A DNA stretch of 64,000 bases from Trichuris trichiura. Taxonomy: Eukaryota > Nematoda > Enoplea > Trichinellida > Trichuridae. The stretch is taken from assembly GCA_037903355.1 (NCBI GenBank), contig JBAJFE010000014.1, positions 3,100,001-3,164,000 of the forward strand, given 5' to 3'. The notes under the pieces were generated by a model. The model searched no databases, had not been told where the DNA came from, and saw nothing but the letters and a program-made list of their open reading frames with translations. A program made the translations under genes and the position numbers. Below, piece by piece: positions 1 through 11,296 of this stretch. The first letter of the stretch is position 1, and the number at the start of each line of letters is the position of its first letter.

Positions 1-79
1 GCGATTTTAGATTTCTTTTTGAAACACGAAATTAAAATTTTCGTGTAAGAACGCGTTGAAAACAATTTGCCCCAAAGGC

Positions 80-230
80 GTGCCACCATTATCTCTGTCA
101 TTTACCTGCGCTGAGGACGGGGATAGGTGATCCTCGAAAGCCTAGCAATTAAAATTTTTGAACGGGTAGCTTTTCCTTACAATAATGTTGATACCCACAC
201 CCGTTAAGCGGAACTATGTTTTCAAAAAAA
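80..230 (+). repeat. Penelope-like element 3' tail remnant
   Basis: The stretch from about 105 (GCGCTGAGGACGGGG) through the AACGGGTAG and AATGTTGATACCC blocks matches, with substitutions, the tail at 16141-16220 that follows a recognisable Penelope-like coding relic. It contains a CTGAGGA box, a hairpin and CGAAAG, listed separately. No coding remnant is recognised beside it. Assignment to Penelope rests on the shared tail, so it is inferred. Confidence 0.5.
111..145 (+). ncRNA. hammerhead-like ribozyme core (candidate)
   Basis: CTGAGGA at 111-117 is followed by a hairpin GGGGAT / ATCCTC (one G-U pair) and then GAAAG. This is the order expected of a hammerhead core: C3-A9 box, stem II, G12-A14. 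As in the other copies here, one C sits between the box and the stem. Stems I and III were not convincingly resolved, so self-cleavage is not claimed. Confidence 0.4.
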
Positions 231-2500
231 AGCGATTGAATACTTTACAGGTACGCGCCTGCTTTATCAGACGGACGGAGTTAAGGCAGACTTAACAGAT
301 GCTCTATTGATTCTTACAGCTGAAAAGCAAAACAATGTTGCAGTCATAAAAGCGTTTATGGTCATTCTGACCATGCAGAAAATCAGAACCGATAACACGT
401 GTCCTCAGTGTTGCAAAAAGCCGAAAATGGACAGCTCAATGGAAACGTCATCGACTTCTTCTCTTCAGCAATATTGCAATCAGGTTCTTAAAAGACCTGA
501 AGGCAATTAGTTTCAAGATTCAATCGTCAAAAAGTGGATAAAGACATTCTTGAATATGACATTCCAGCATAGAATAAAACAAACAAATGCAATGGGAAAA
601 CTAACACAATACTAAAGCTGAAGATTAAGAAGAAATAGCTGCCCTTAAAGCAACTGAACATGAAAACATTGCACGTCTCGCGTCTACTTTATCTTAAGCA
701 ATAAACTAGCAAACGTCTCTTTACATTTAACTTATATAGCTAAGCGTATGGCTACATTAAAAATTAGTTGAGTCTGGCGGCGAAACAGTTTGAATTCGGC
801 CCTTAGAAAAATGCAATCAGGTGCAGGTACTATACCTGATTACATTGTTCACGTAATGTACTGCATGTTCAGTGAATGACTTCTAACCGTGTGGCCTAGA
901 TTACTGCAATCCAAAATTGGAGAAAATCAGAATCAATCAGTTGTAATGACGTCACGATGGTTGTAATTGAGAAGGACCTCAACATGCCTTCATCTACTAG
1001 CGAACAGTGGATCTAAAGGCATATGGGCAGTTCAGCAGTAAGTAGGCATAAACAATGAACACTCTCTACCGCCTAAATAAGGCTTGCGACTATTAGATGA
1101 AGCTCTCGGGCAAAATCTGAATTAGTCAATAAGGATGGCTTCACCTAATTCCTCTGTTAAGGAAAAGTGATAAAGGATATAGTTTTGCCAATGGAATTAA
1201 ATTAAGTCAGCGTTTTCCATGGTCAACCTTGCCGTCACTTCAAGAGCGTCGTCGTGAAGGGAGGTGCGCTGTGCAAGGTCGAAGGGTCCATTGCTCAATT
1301 GGGTTCCACCAGTCGCCTTGAGCACCACTGCTCTAAGCAATAGTGACGTCAACAATTCTATCTCAGTTGCAGCTTTATCTATGCCAACTTAATAATTATC
1401 CCTCTTTGTTTCCATTAAAGGCTGTGTGGTTTCAGGTAAAAATTTCCAAATTTGGTCTTCCTTACAATGAGCACGTTCAACTGCAGCATAGCTGCGTTGG
1501 AACGTTTTAAGCAGCATCAACAGAACTCTGTGCGCAAGATAACATTTCAAATCCGGAAAACATTTTTCAAACACAAATAAAGAAGAACCCTATATAAAGT
1601 CTGCCATTTGCAACAGTAGACGGACCTCTATGGTTTTCCCGCCGCTGCCATGTATTTCATTTCAGCATCGTAATCTTTGGTAAAACTGTCCAAGAAAAAA
1701 GGCTCTTGGACGGTTATGAATGATAATTGTTTGCGCTACTTTTTTTTATAACTGCGCTCATGTATAATAACCATACTCTTATAGCTTCTCTACGTAAACT
1801 GTTTCTGTACACCATTCAAGCCTAAAACAAAACTTCAGACAACTATGACGTTAGTAGTGCTTTTTACTCGTTAAATATGAACTAGAACCATTCGGACTGC
1901 GTACGGTCAGCCCGTAGTGGATCAGTATATGTGCTATAATAAAGCCGCCACAGCTAACCTCAAGCGACGTGCCATACCGGGTCATCAATCAGCACAGTGC
2001 TGTGATACATAAGGGAGAACGCTGCTTTCTTCAGGTGTCGACGTTAGCGCGAAACGTGAAATATGCAAATATGAAAAAACACTCTGTTAACCCGTTGCGC
2101 TGGCAAAGACGTAAGCAAAATCAGGATTCCAGAAGTAAAGCTGTGCGCGATGCGACAAGGTCAAGCAGAGGGTGTAGGTTTCCTATCCGTTAACAACAGA
2201 TTAATGAAGCAATACTTTCTAGCATCTTCACAACTGTACTAGCCTGCGAATCAGCAAGGAAGCGTATTGCTTCGCTTTAAACCGCTTCAAAATCAAAGGC
2301 CAACCAGTGGCAGCGAAAGCGGAGCATTGCTTATCCGCCATTCCATTCTCGAACGGTGCGGTCTGCTGTCACCCATTGTGCGTTAGCAACATGGAAACGG
2401 CAAGCTGCTTCAGCGATTCAGACAACTTTGAACTGAACGAGCAGCCAAAAAACAAAGCGAAAGGCAATATCAAAATAATCAATCATTTGACATGAATTTA
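231..2500. other. no recognisable gene
   Basis: Only short open frames occur (for example 307-510 + and 1969-2193 +), none with a protein family I recognise and none with a credible exon chain. The stretch probably holds decayed repeats or regulatory DNA; I see no tRNA or simple repeat in it. Confidence 0.5.
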
Positions 2501-2670
2501 ATACCACTGAAGACGGGTCATGATTGACCTGAAAGCTCCGGAGAATTAAAAAGTTTTTCAGCGGGACATGCATTCCGTAAAAGAAACAGCTTAACATGAA
2601 ACTCTACAGTCCTGTACCAAGAAGGTACGTTTACGATATCGAAATAATGGTGCAGTCGTTGGCGGAACAA
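2500..2670 (+). repeat. Penelope-like family B 3' tail
   Basis: From the CTGAAGACGGGTC box at 2507 through GAAAGCTCCGGAG, GGGACAT...ATTCCGTAA and TTAACATGAAA...AGTCCTGTACC this matches the tails at 57952-58110 (+) and, in reverse, 53200-53317. The three-way match defines a dispersed 3' tail family that begins with a hammerhead-like motif. The Penelope link comes from 57440-57600, where the same tail follows a Penelope C-terminal coding relic. Confidence 0.6.
2507..2545 (+). ncRNA. hammerhead-like ribozyme core (candidate)
   Basis: CTGAAGA (2507-2513), then CGGGTC-loop-GACCTG, then GAAA (2531-2534) and a self-complementary CTCCGGAG that could serve as a short stem III. Stem II has one G-U pair (GGGTC/GACCT). 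The same arrangement recurs at 53281-53317 on the other strand. Confidence 0.45.
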
Positions 2671-2974
2671 AAAGATACTATTCATCCGCTATCACAGGGA
2701 AACCAAATGGAACTTTTTGACGAAGTTTTCACTGTAACGGCTGCCTACAAAGAAAAGCTTCACGACAAAATGCGTAAACAGTTGCGTCGTATGCTCAAGT
2801 ATTTATGCTATTTGACCAACCGTAAAACGCCAAATAGAAAAAACGTATTCGCCCTGCGGGACAGCGCCAGGCGCAAAGGAAATCATTCAAAGAGAAGAGG
2901 TGACAATACTAATTGTTATGTATTTGAAGATACCGCCGCCTTATTTCCTAGCACGCACATTTGCCTCATCACTT

Positions 2975-3252
2975 CACACCTGCATGCATTCCTTACGCAC
3001 AAGAACGCACTCAGCGGTCGTGACCGCTCCATTAATCCCCTTTGCATGCTTGAGTCGGTTTCTGTTAATCCTGTGAAAGAGCTGACCCACTCACCTCCCC
3101 TTGTAGCTATTTATGGAGACTGTTCATCCTGTCTGGCAGTCTCTGTCTGGGTTTCTCGTCTCTAACGTCTGTACTCCGCGTGATAACTTATACTCAATAA
3201 ACGGTTATTGGTATGTCTCAGTGTGTTGTCAGCCGCAAAGCTAAGACACAAC
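2975..3252 (+). repeat. dispersed LTR-like repeat, copy 1
   Basis: This block is collinear with 27555-27834: shared landmarks are CAGCGGTC.TGACCGC, CATTAATCC, TATTTATGGAGACT, AGTCTCTGT and ACTCAATAAACGGTTATT followed by a TGTGT..AGCTAAGACAC-type end. A TATA-like box followed about 90-100 bases later by AATAAA is what an LTR (U3-R-U5) would carry, and no coding domain is attached, so a solo LTR is the best guess. The open frame 2596-3165 runs across this block and the Penelope tail and is not regarded as a gene. Confidence 0.45.
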
Positions 3253-3559
3253 TTTGATGATCAACGTAGTCTGTCCAAAGTGAGCGAAGACGTTCAAGAA
3301 ACAAACGTTAAAAACGTTCAAGTAGCGAACAACAACAACAACGCCGAACAAACCTGATCAACAGCCAAGACACACTTTATGCTTAGGCTTAAGCTTAGGC
3401 CAGGACAGGACAGAAAAGCCGACAAACCTACAGTATGACGCTGGGATGGAATGGTTATACACAGCTTTACCAGCGGTATAGTCGGCCCTCGTCATCCGTG
3501 GCCTCGTTATCCGCGGGGCTCTATACAACGCGGTTCGTCCGACGTGAAATAGTGGCGTC

Positions 3560-4080
3560 ATCTTTTGCACGAGACAATGAATAGAACAGTCATGGTTGTT
3601 GGTTCGTGTGAATACGCAGTCAGTGAATGCAAGAACTCAGGTGCAATCGATGAGAAGGTCATGGACGCAGGGAATATTGCCAAAGAGTTGGGAGGTGAGG
3701 GTTTCTCCGACATGATAGAAGACGATATCAGGGAGCACATAGAAGATGGTGGAAAACCGTTCACAATGAGGAACTCAAGGAACTCATGCAATCACTTACA
3801 GGCAGCAACGACGACGTTATGGAAGATACAGGGGCTTAAACACCCTCGTACCGGAAAATACTGCAAAAGCTTGCCAATGTTTTCCTGCATCACAAGTCCT
3901 GAAGGATATGATTGCTGACTATGACCCATCCATGGAACGTGGCATCATGGCTACATGAGGAATAGCGGCTTCGTTGAAGCCGCTACAAGATTTATTCAAT
4001 GAAGCAAAGAAAAGGAAGAGACAGCTCCCTATAACAATGTTTTTAAATAAAGCTCCGGCTGCTGTGGAGCCTTACATTTT
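3560..4080 (+). pseudogene. Tigger/pogo-type (TIGD-like) transposase C-terminal relic
   Basis: The frame at 3565-3830 reads NIAKELGGEGFSDM followed by IEDDIREHIEDGGKP, the conserved tail of pogo/Tigger DDE transposases. After a frame break, nucleotides 3920-4070 encode YDPSMERG and, in another frame, LFNEAKKRKRQLPITMF, the usual last block of this family. The DDE core upstream is not recognisable and stops and shifts occur, so this is a dead 3' fragment. The family call is from remembered motif resemblance, not a search. Confidence 0.65.
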
Positions 4081-4099
4081 AAGGAGAGACGTTTCGCTA

Positions 4100-5090
4100 A
4101 TAGCAAGTTCAAGAAGCCGTAGGACTGGCCGGTCTCCAAGGGATCTGCGCCAGCCTACAGAAAATGGGTAAACTGTCTGATTTCTGACGCCCTAAACGTT
4201 TCTGCCGTAGACGTTCTGTTCTATGTGAATGTGTTCTATGTGATGTTCTATATTTCTGTTCAAGTGCGCCTGACATTTGTGAATGAACCGCAAAGAATGA
4301 CGTCACAATCATTTACATTTGCATACATTCTTTTTTACTAAACCAGGAGTGGGTAACCTTTTTGCTGCCGCGGGCCGTTCAGACGTTTGTAACATTATTC
4401 GCGGGTGATACGGAATGCTCAACTGAAAAACAATCTGCTTTGCTTGCACGTATGTCAATTTAAGTCACCCCTTGAACAAAACGATCAGGCGAGATAAAAA
4501 CAATACCTTCCGCCGAAAAATAACGTTTGAGTCAACTGCTTTAATCCGCTGCCAACTTACAATTCTACGTCGAAATATGCTCACGCTTTCTGTGCGTACA
4601 CGACTCCCTTTTTTGTGACCGCCGATAAACCAAACAGCCTTTTCCCAAATAGCAAACGTTATCTCACTAATGATATAATGATAAACAACGGAATAGATTA
4701 AAATAATTGTCATAGTGCGCACCGTTGTTAAAATGGTATCAAAATGTCACGAACGTCGTCCGCCGCTGCAAATGTTTCCTTCAAACCAAGTCGGATTTCC
4801 ATTACTTTGCGCGTTTCCATATAGTCGGTAGTAGCGACGCAGTGTATACAGCATAAACGCAGTATTAACGTACGAATAATTTTTTCAGTCATCTCGCGCA
4901 CTTGCCGACGTTGCGTGTATGCTCGTGCTAGTATACTTCGTCTCTTGTACTTGTCGACGATGTTCCACAGCCATAAATGCTAAAGGAAACGTAAGCACGT
5001 ATTACCTATTGATATTGCCGCCAAAACTAGTGGAGGGAAAAGCGTTGTCAAGAACCGTGAGCAATGTATACAACGTGCATGGTGTAGATG
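4100..5090. other. gene-free stretch with a possible hAT-type end at 4344
   Basis: At 4344 the text CAGGAGTGGGTAACCTTTTTG followed by GCCGCGGGCCG resembles the terminal inverted repeat of Charlie-like hAT elements. I could not find its partner or an 8-bp duplication, so the boundary is unproven. No protein domain is recognisable in this stretch. Confidence 0.3.
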
Positions 5091-5099
5091 TCGACTTGT

Positions 5100-5870
5100 T
5101 TTTTCCTTTCAACATTATGCCCCACTGATACTGATGCGTGCTTGTAGACCAAGGATATCACAGATATGCTAATGAAAAGCAATTTATAGCACACCCATAC
5201 CATATATGGTATAAACAAGCCCTGTAAGTAAGTACATACGCCACTGATACCGCATTTATGGCTGAAGATCCTGTATGCTACAAATATCCTATTAATAAGC
5301 AGTGTATAGCGTGTGTATGCGACATATACACTACATATTCCTTCTATGAAATATTTACAGTAAAGACACCACATGTATGGCGTAGAGAAGGTAGATAAAA
5401 GTATTTCCGTTATATGAAACTTAAACCAAGTACATTTCATGATTCCATGAATATCCCATGCATGTAGTTATGCACGCCCTAGACACTACCTCAATGCCGC
5501 AAAAACTATTTATGCTGTAACTGTCGTAGTTATAAGCAATTTTTACCGCGTAGAAGTCTCATACAATGTAAATATTCCTCCTATGCGAGTACATAAAGCA
5601 TGCATACTACACGCGTATTATAAAAACCGTGGGTTCTGCAAGTATCATACTTATGGGCAAAGTATACTACGTGAAAACCACACATTCCATGAATATCTTG
5701 TAAGCATACGACATACAGCCTCTATGTTACGCATGTGTTGTAGAAACTTTGCAGAACAAAAAGCACCTTCCGCGTAAGCAGCATGTACTGCATGCATGCT
5801 ATTTATGGCAGAGACGTATGCTGGCTCTGTAGTTATTATGCATACCTTCTATGTACAACGTAGATTAGAC
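5100..5870. repeat. degenerate tandem-like repeat tract (putative)
   Basis: Loose variants of a phrase recur: ATATTCCTTCTATG (about 5333), ATATTCCTCCTATG (5575), ACATTCCATGAATATC (5684), CATGATTCCATGAATATC (5438) and CATACCTTCTATG (5850). They are embedded in text unusually rich in GCATGY and TATGC. This looks like an old diverged satellite or many short imperfect repeats. A self dot-plot would be needed to define a period; none is obvious by eye. Confidence 0.3.
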
Positions 5871-6512
5871 TAACACCAGAAAAATCGTATTAGTGAGTGC
5901 AGGAATGGCAACAAAGTCAATTCCAACTAAATCAAGTTGACTTGAAATCAGTTGGTTAGGTCAAGTTGAAGCGCATTCGTTTAGTCATACAGTGACTTAT
6001 CCAACGATGCTTTTTGATGCGTGGTTTGCCTCGTTCTCAGTTTCTATTCATCTTGAAGTTGATGATGAGGCAACTTGCACCTCAAAGGCTTCTGTACGCT
6101 TAATCAAAGGTTTGCTTCCGCAACAATGCATGAAGACTTGTGCGCCCGTCACCAAACCTTAAATGTTAAGCCGCGAGACTTTTGACTCAATATGCTGCGA
6201 CACGAGTAGGAAATGTAATGCCTTCATTGATGCTGAAAAAAATGAATACGGTGAGATAGCAGCAAAGCTTTTGATTAGCAAGGCGACTGCAGTCGAACCT
6301 GTGTGTCGTACTTTTACAGTAAGGAAAATTGAGCTGAAACGGGCTTCTGCTAACCACTTCTCAATAAATTAACTTAAAGGAGAAAGGTGTGTTATTCGTA
6401 TTATAGCTGTAGTTAGTCGTTGTTAGAAATGTTAGGAAAACTACTCAGCCGCGATTTAAGCTTTCATTTTAGGTTTCAGCCGTATTCGTTTATGATTTAT
6501 TGAGCCGCTAGA

Positions 6513-6887
6513 ATGGACGATTTTTCCCATAGTGCCGACATGAACAAGATGGATGCAAAGCAGCGAGACGATCTCGTTACGCGAGTCAAGCAGCAGGTTG
6601 TTCTGGCGAACGTTCAAGAGCTGCTGCAGGTTGGTTACAGCTTCACTGTGCGGTTTAGTTGCTGGATTTTCTTAAGAATATATCGGATAAGTGTTTGAAA
6701 CTTTGCATCAAGAAACCCGGCAAGACACTGGACGGTTCTGAACAGGTTCAGTTATCATCTTCGATAAACATCGTTTCTTACGTCCATTGTCGCATTTCAG
6801 AAATGTCTGTCCTATTGCGTAGATCGGTACATAGAAACAATGAATCTAGTTGCCGCGACTTATCGTCAAAGGCTACAGCAAGGCTAA
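6513..6887 (+). CDS. TIMM13: Tim13, small Tim chaperone of the mitochondrial intermembrane space
   Basis: Three exons (6513-6629, 6677-6745, 6801-6887), introns of 47 and 55 nt, all phase 0, give 90 residues. The product carries twin CX3C motifs (Cys45/Cys49 and Cys64/Cys68) separated by 14 residues, the hallmark of small Tim proteins; the VKQQVVLANVQELLQ helix before them and VDRYIETMNLV after them match Tim13 specifically. In the family, Tim8-Tim13 hexamers escort hydrophobic precursors such as Tim23 across the intermembrane space. The length fits the roughly 95-residue family. The ATG at 6513 is the only in-frame start near the first helix. AATAAA at 7077-7082 is a plausible polyadenylation signal. 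No lesion is seen. Confidence 0.95.
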
Positions 6888-6889
6888 CA

Positions 6890-8361
6890 TTTCTAGGAAC
6901 TTTAGACCTCAAAGCAAATTTTCTAAGAAGGGTTGTTTGCATTAAAGTTGCCCTGCTGTTAATGTTTTGTTCCGATAGTGAAATTGAAAGTTGGCCAACT
7001 TTTTCTGTTAGAAGTTTAGGGATGTAACGAAATACGGCAAAAGTATCTTTTAAAGTCAGATTTTAGTTAAGAACAGAATAAACTAAACCCTTTGAAACTA
7101 TCCAGCCCCGTATTATTTCAGTTAACGATTGTTACTTATCAACGCGAGGCCGTTGCGTAGACGCGCGTTTAACCTTCATTAACTGAAGCAGTCGCAGAAA
7201 TATGCAGTTGTAGAAACGCTGCTTTGGGCAGCCTTCCGGCAAGATATGGACGCCTCGGCGGTAGAAGATCCCCTTCCTTGAGCCGAAGAACTAAACAGCC
7301 CTTGGATGTGGGCGAAATTTTGCTAACGCTGACCAAGCTTATGCTACATTCAATGGGACATATGATAAGTAAAAGGGACAAAGTGCGGTAAGCGTCCCTA
7401 GTGTTTGGCCATTGTTGCTAGTCGAGATGAGGTCTAATTTTAGCAGAGTGATCCTATTGCCACATTGTTACAATATTGCGAAATGAGCTGCCAATAGTTT
7501 GATGCACGCTTCGGTCGTTTCTCTTTTAAAATTTCCTAAAGCTTCGCGAATTTCTTGCTGTAAAGAATCTACAATGGTCATTTAATCTTTTTAAAACAAA
7601 GAGTCTTACACTATAATTTTTTGACTTCATCGAAAACAAAGAAATGCTTTTGCTGTTGCTGTCCATGTAGTTCTCTGTGCTAGGTCTGCCTAATTCTTCT
7701 CCTTTTAGTTCGTTGTGTAAGTTTTATTTTTCGCCGTTGATGAAATTTCATCAGAAAAAGCTTTTCCTTTTTCTCGCGCACAACGGAAAGCCAAACGCTG
7801 ACGCAATTCGTCTCGCCAAATTCTGATGGCTGTTACGCCTGTCATGTCCTGCACTTTTGAATTTTTTCCATTGGCATTTATAGTCGATTTGTACGCGTCA
7901 ACTGATTCTGCGAATCGTTACGTAGCCACAGCTCAATTTTAATTATGAGCAGTCGGCAAACCTTCATCTTCAGTTCCGTTGGGGGTGACTCAACCGCAGT
8001 TAATCCTTAGCCTTGAAATCTCCGTGCCGTAGGTGCTGTACCGTTCATGAATGGTTGCTGACACAACTCCCTAACCGACCGCAAATCTGAAGCAAAATTC
8101 TTCTGCTCCAGCGTTTCTTTGTTTGAAAAGCAAAAGGTAGAGTGAGGAAGGTGACCCTTCCCTCAGAATAGAGGCTGAACTAGCGGAACTGAAAAAAAAG
8201 TGCTAAATGAAACGAATGTTTAGTTATGTCCCACCTACAAAAGAAAGGAGGCCCACTTTTGCGCATAACAATAGGTGTTGTGTAGTCCTAGTTCGTCTCA
8301 GTAATTATTTCCTATGCGCATCGTTCCATCTGGCTAAAAGAAGTTGACAGAGGTTCTAGTT
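6890..8361. other. intergenic, nothing recognised
   Basis: Contains the likely Tim13 3' UTR up to the AATAAA at 7077, then only short, unrecognised frames on both strands and no clear repeat. Confidence 0.5.
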
Positions 8362-8370
8362 GTACGCTGT

Positions 8371-8639
8371 GGTAAAGGTCAAAAACAAAAAATCGTAAGG
8401 CTGAAAGTCGAAACACCGAAGGTCAGAAGATTGATAGTGGAAACACCGAACGTTCGACATGTCGAATGGTCGAATATCAAAGGTTAAAATACCGAAAGTC
8501 GTGATATGATTCGGTAATTTGACTTTCGACATTCCGGCCTAATACTAATAATATTCCATCAAAACACTGAAAGTCATATTATGACTTTCGGTATTTGGAC
8601 CATTCAATCATTCGACTTTCGGTCATATGACCCAAACCC
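8371..8639. mobile_element. palindromic MITE with 9-bp target duplication
   Basis: A 269-bp segment whose two halves are imperfect inverted copies: ATACCGAAAGTCGTGATATGA on the left pairs with CATATTATGACTTTCGGTAT on the right, and GTCGAATGGTCGAAT pairs with ATTCAATCATTCGAC. It is flanked by the exact 9-bp direct repeat GTACGCTGT at 8362-8370 and 8640-8648. There is no coding capacity. A 9-bp duplication with long degenerate terminal repeats fits Mutator-like MITEs, but the superfamily is inferred. Confidence 0.65.
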
Positions 8640-8649
8640 GTACGCTGTA

Positions 8650-10920
8650 GTCTCAAAAAGGGATCAGTCGAAATACCGAGGCTACTGAATCACCATAAGT
8701 GTTTTTTGTAGTGGGATTTACATTTGTAGTAGTATTTTATCGCATTACCCTGTTAATATAGTGAAACTGATACGAGAAAAGCTATTTTGAATAAATCAGG
8801 TAACTTTTGGAAGTGGCCTTGTTCCGCTGTCAGCTTGTCAGAAGGAATTTTCATTTACACTTATGGCGAAATACGGCCTTTTCAAACAGCTGCATTCTTT
8901 ATTCAAAATGAAAAGTTGTCTTTTCTTCAGCGTGGCTCGCTCAGCATTGCAATGCTATAAAATACAATCAGCAACAGAAGTGATCAAAAAGTTGGACAAA
9001 CCTTTTTGCCGGATGAAGTGTATAGTCAGTAGGATGCGGCAGATAAATCGTTGGAAGTACAACTTCAACGTTTAGGTTAGCTTTTGAGATGGAACATGTT
9101 AGTTCCGGAAGTGCCATATCATCCATTTGTTCTAATAGATTCTTTGTTATGCTTTTGATAAAACTCAATCGCAGTTATTGAAATGGGTTTTAGCGCTAAA
9201 CTAACAAGTTCCGCGATCTCATTGGTTACCATTAACAGTCCATGATTGACCGGCGATGTCTTGACGTGACAGATCTATGTACACATGGATTCAGCTGCAC
9301 CCGGGGTACATTGCTTTTTGAGGCATTTAGTCGATGGCTACTTGACCTTTCATAGTGGCCAATGTTGCGTACCGGCCCTCACGTATTCAGCCAGAGTTCA
9401 CGCTTGTACTGACCATGAATTATGAAGCGCATGAAATCCGCTGTCGAAACTTAATGCTTCGTCCGTAGGCTATATGTGAAACCCTTACGAGTATTTGCCA
9501 TTGTTAGGCTGCGGGATAAATAGCGTTGCTGTCAAACCATGTATAGAAATCAAGACGTATAGAACGTAATAACTTACAGTACTATTTGCATTGCTTATTC
9601 TAAAGAGGTCTGAACGGTTGACTGTATTCTTGCACAGTGGTATTGTGTTGTCTTTGTTGCGTATTATGTATGATCTATCAGTACAAAAGTCAATAAAAGT
9701 ATTCGACTAATGACTGCCTTTTCTGCTATAAACTGTTGAACATGCACTTCTGCTTGAACGTTTGTGATTGCTCAGTGCTCAGTGGAAGAATAAATGTTGT
9801 CTCCGCGGAAGTGTTCCTTTTTGCATTGGAAAAATCGTTTAGCGATTGCGCTCTCTATTTAGTGTGCAAAGTTAATACATTTTCTTACTGACTGAACTTC
9901 TACAACCGTAACGAGAGGTGGCGTCGACCAGTTCGCGGATAATTTTGGTTGCCTAGTGGTCAGGAACGCTTTGAACTTTAAGTGGCTTTGAATTTTAACC
10001 ACATCGTAATTGCTTGTCTAGGTAGCCTTACACCACGTGCTTCTTTTTACTTTAAATCGCAATATTATTATTGCAAGGTTTTCATGCTTCAAGTTCATAC
10101 CATTTGCGGATCATATCTTTCATGTACTGCCAGGATCCACTTCTGACTTTTAGTCGACGACACAAAGGTATGATGCCTTAAAGATGTCTTTGGCTGCGAG
10201 CCTGCTGAACAAATTTGTCCGTATATTATTTTGATAAGAAGAGGTCTTCCTAATTTGGGATGCAGAGCTTCTGCAATTAACTTTTGAAATATCAGTTTTC
10301 AAGTACTGCTGTCGACATGCGCTACCGTAAACAAATACGGTTGCATGTAGCGATTTCAGAATCAACACTTCCACTTTAACACTGTCCTTGAAGATGCGTA
10401 TTTTGTCAGTCGTTTTGGTCTAACGGGAAGTTGTTCGGTTTCTCATTAAACAGACATCAAGAATGTGCGTTTGCTGAACTTAAAAGCGTTCGACTGGCTA
10501 CCAATGCATAATTTGTTGTCCTCCGGGTCAAGTTACAGTAAATTCTTGTTTATGTTATCATAATCAGAACACAACCTGCATTTCTTATGGAGTAGGCGTG
10601 TTCAATGTCCATCGTCCGAACGTCCCGGTTACAAGAACTATTCTTGTATGCATTTAATCGTTCCTAAAAAGTTACAGCTCATTCAACACTTTTTCATTCC
10701 ATTAAGATTATCTAATTCGGTGGTCTCCAATGTGACCTAGCTAAATAACAAGCGCACACCGGTTAGGCTTAGTGCTTTACCACTAGAACTGACTGCTAGA
10801 ATAGTGATTTACTACGATTATTTATTAGCCTCTTTGGTGTCCGCGGTACCTGGTATGCTTAGCGTTTGGACTAACCTTGTGCATGGCCGTCGTCCCTTTA
10901 CTGCAGGCGAAATTAGTTTC
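8650..10920. other. intergenic, nothing recognised
   Basis: Only scattered short frames (8863-9075 +, 10150-10374 -), none with recognisable domains. A B-box-like or tRNA-like fold was looked for and not found. Confidence 0.5.
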
Positions 10921-11199
10921 CTACTTGCACGTGATCGATAGGGCAACTAGTGGACGACTTTGCTTTGACTGAGTTGCATTGGAATTTTCAAAGCAAAGAA
11001 TATATTCCCATAACTGCTTTGCTTTCGTGCCCAGTGCGATAAGATCTAACAGCTTCTCGTCAACGCTGCGTTTCCTCAACAACAACTGGTTTGCTTTCTC
11101 GAAGGCGACGGCGATAGGTAGAATATTGGTGAATTGAGCTACTTGCTCTTCGTTTGCATTAGTTGTTGAACGACCTTGATTTCTTTGAAGTTTATTCAT
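10921..11199 (-). CDS. small predicted helical protein, unknown
   Basis: A 92-residue open frame on the minus strand starts 97 bp from, and divergent to, the MMACHC start codon, a spacing that would suit a shared bidirectional promoter. The middle (roughly residues 20-70) is a charged/hydrophobic pattern compatible with two helices (for example AFEKANQLLLRKRSVDEKLL). I do not recognise the family, there is no transmembrane segment or signal peptide, and no supporting intron. It may be a real small gene or a chance frame. Confidence 0.3.
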   Translation of the reverse strand: MNKLQRNQGRSTTNANEEQVAQFTNILPIAVAFEKANQLLLRKRSVDEKLLDLIALGTKAKQLWEYILCFENSNATQSKQSRPLVALSITCK

Positions 11200-11296
11200 C
11201 GAGCCGTCAGTTCTTTACTCTACCTTTTTCTAGCATACGTGCAAAGTGCGTGCATGCCATGTTTACAATGCTGTTTGCAGACGACTTATACAAATT

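Noticed and set aside
2596..3165. 189-residue open frame (plus)
   Set aside because: It runs across two unrelated repeats (a Penelope tail and an LTR-like block) and matches no family.
9940..9990. TTGCCTAGTGGTCAGGAAC, a tRNA-like D-arm string
   Set aside because: Lacks a T-arm and any acceptor stem pairing within 80 bases.
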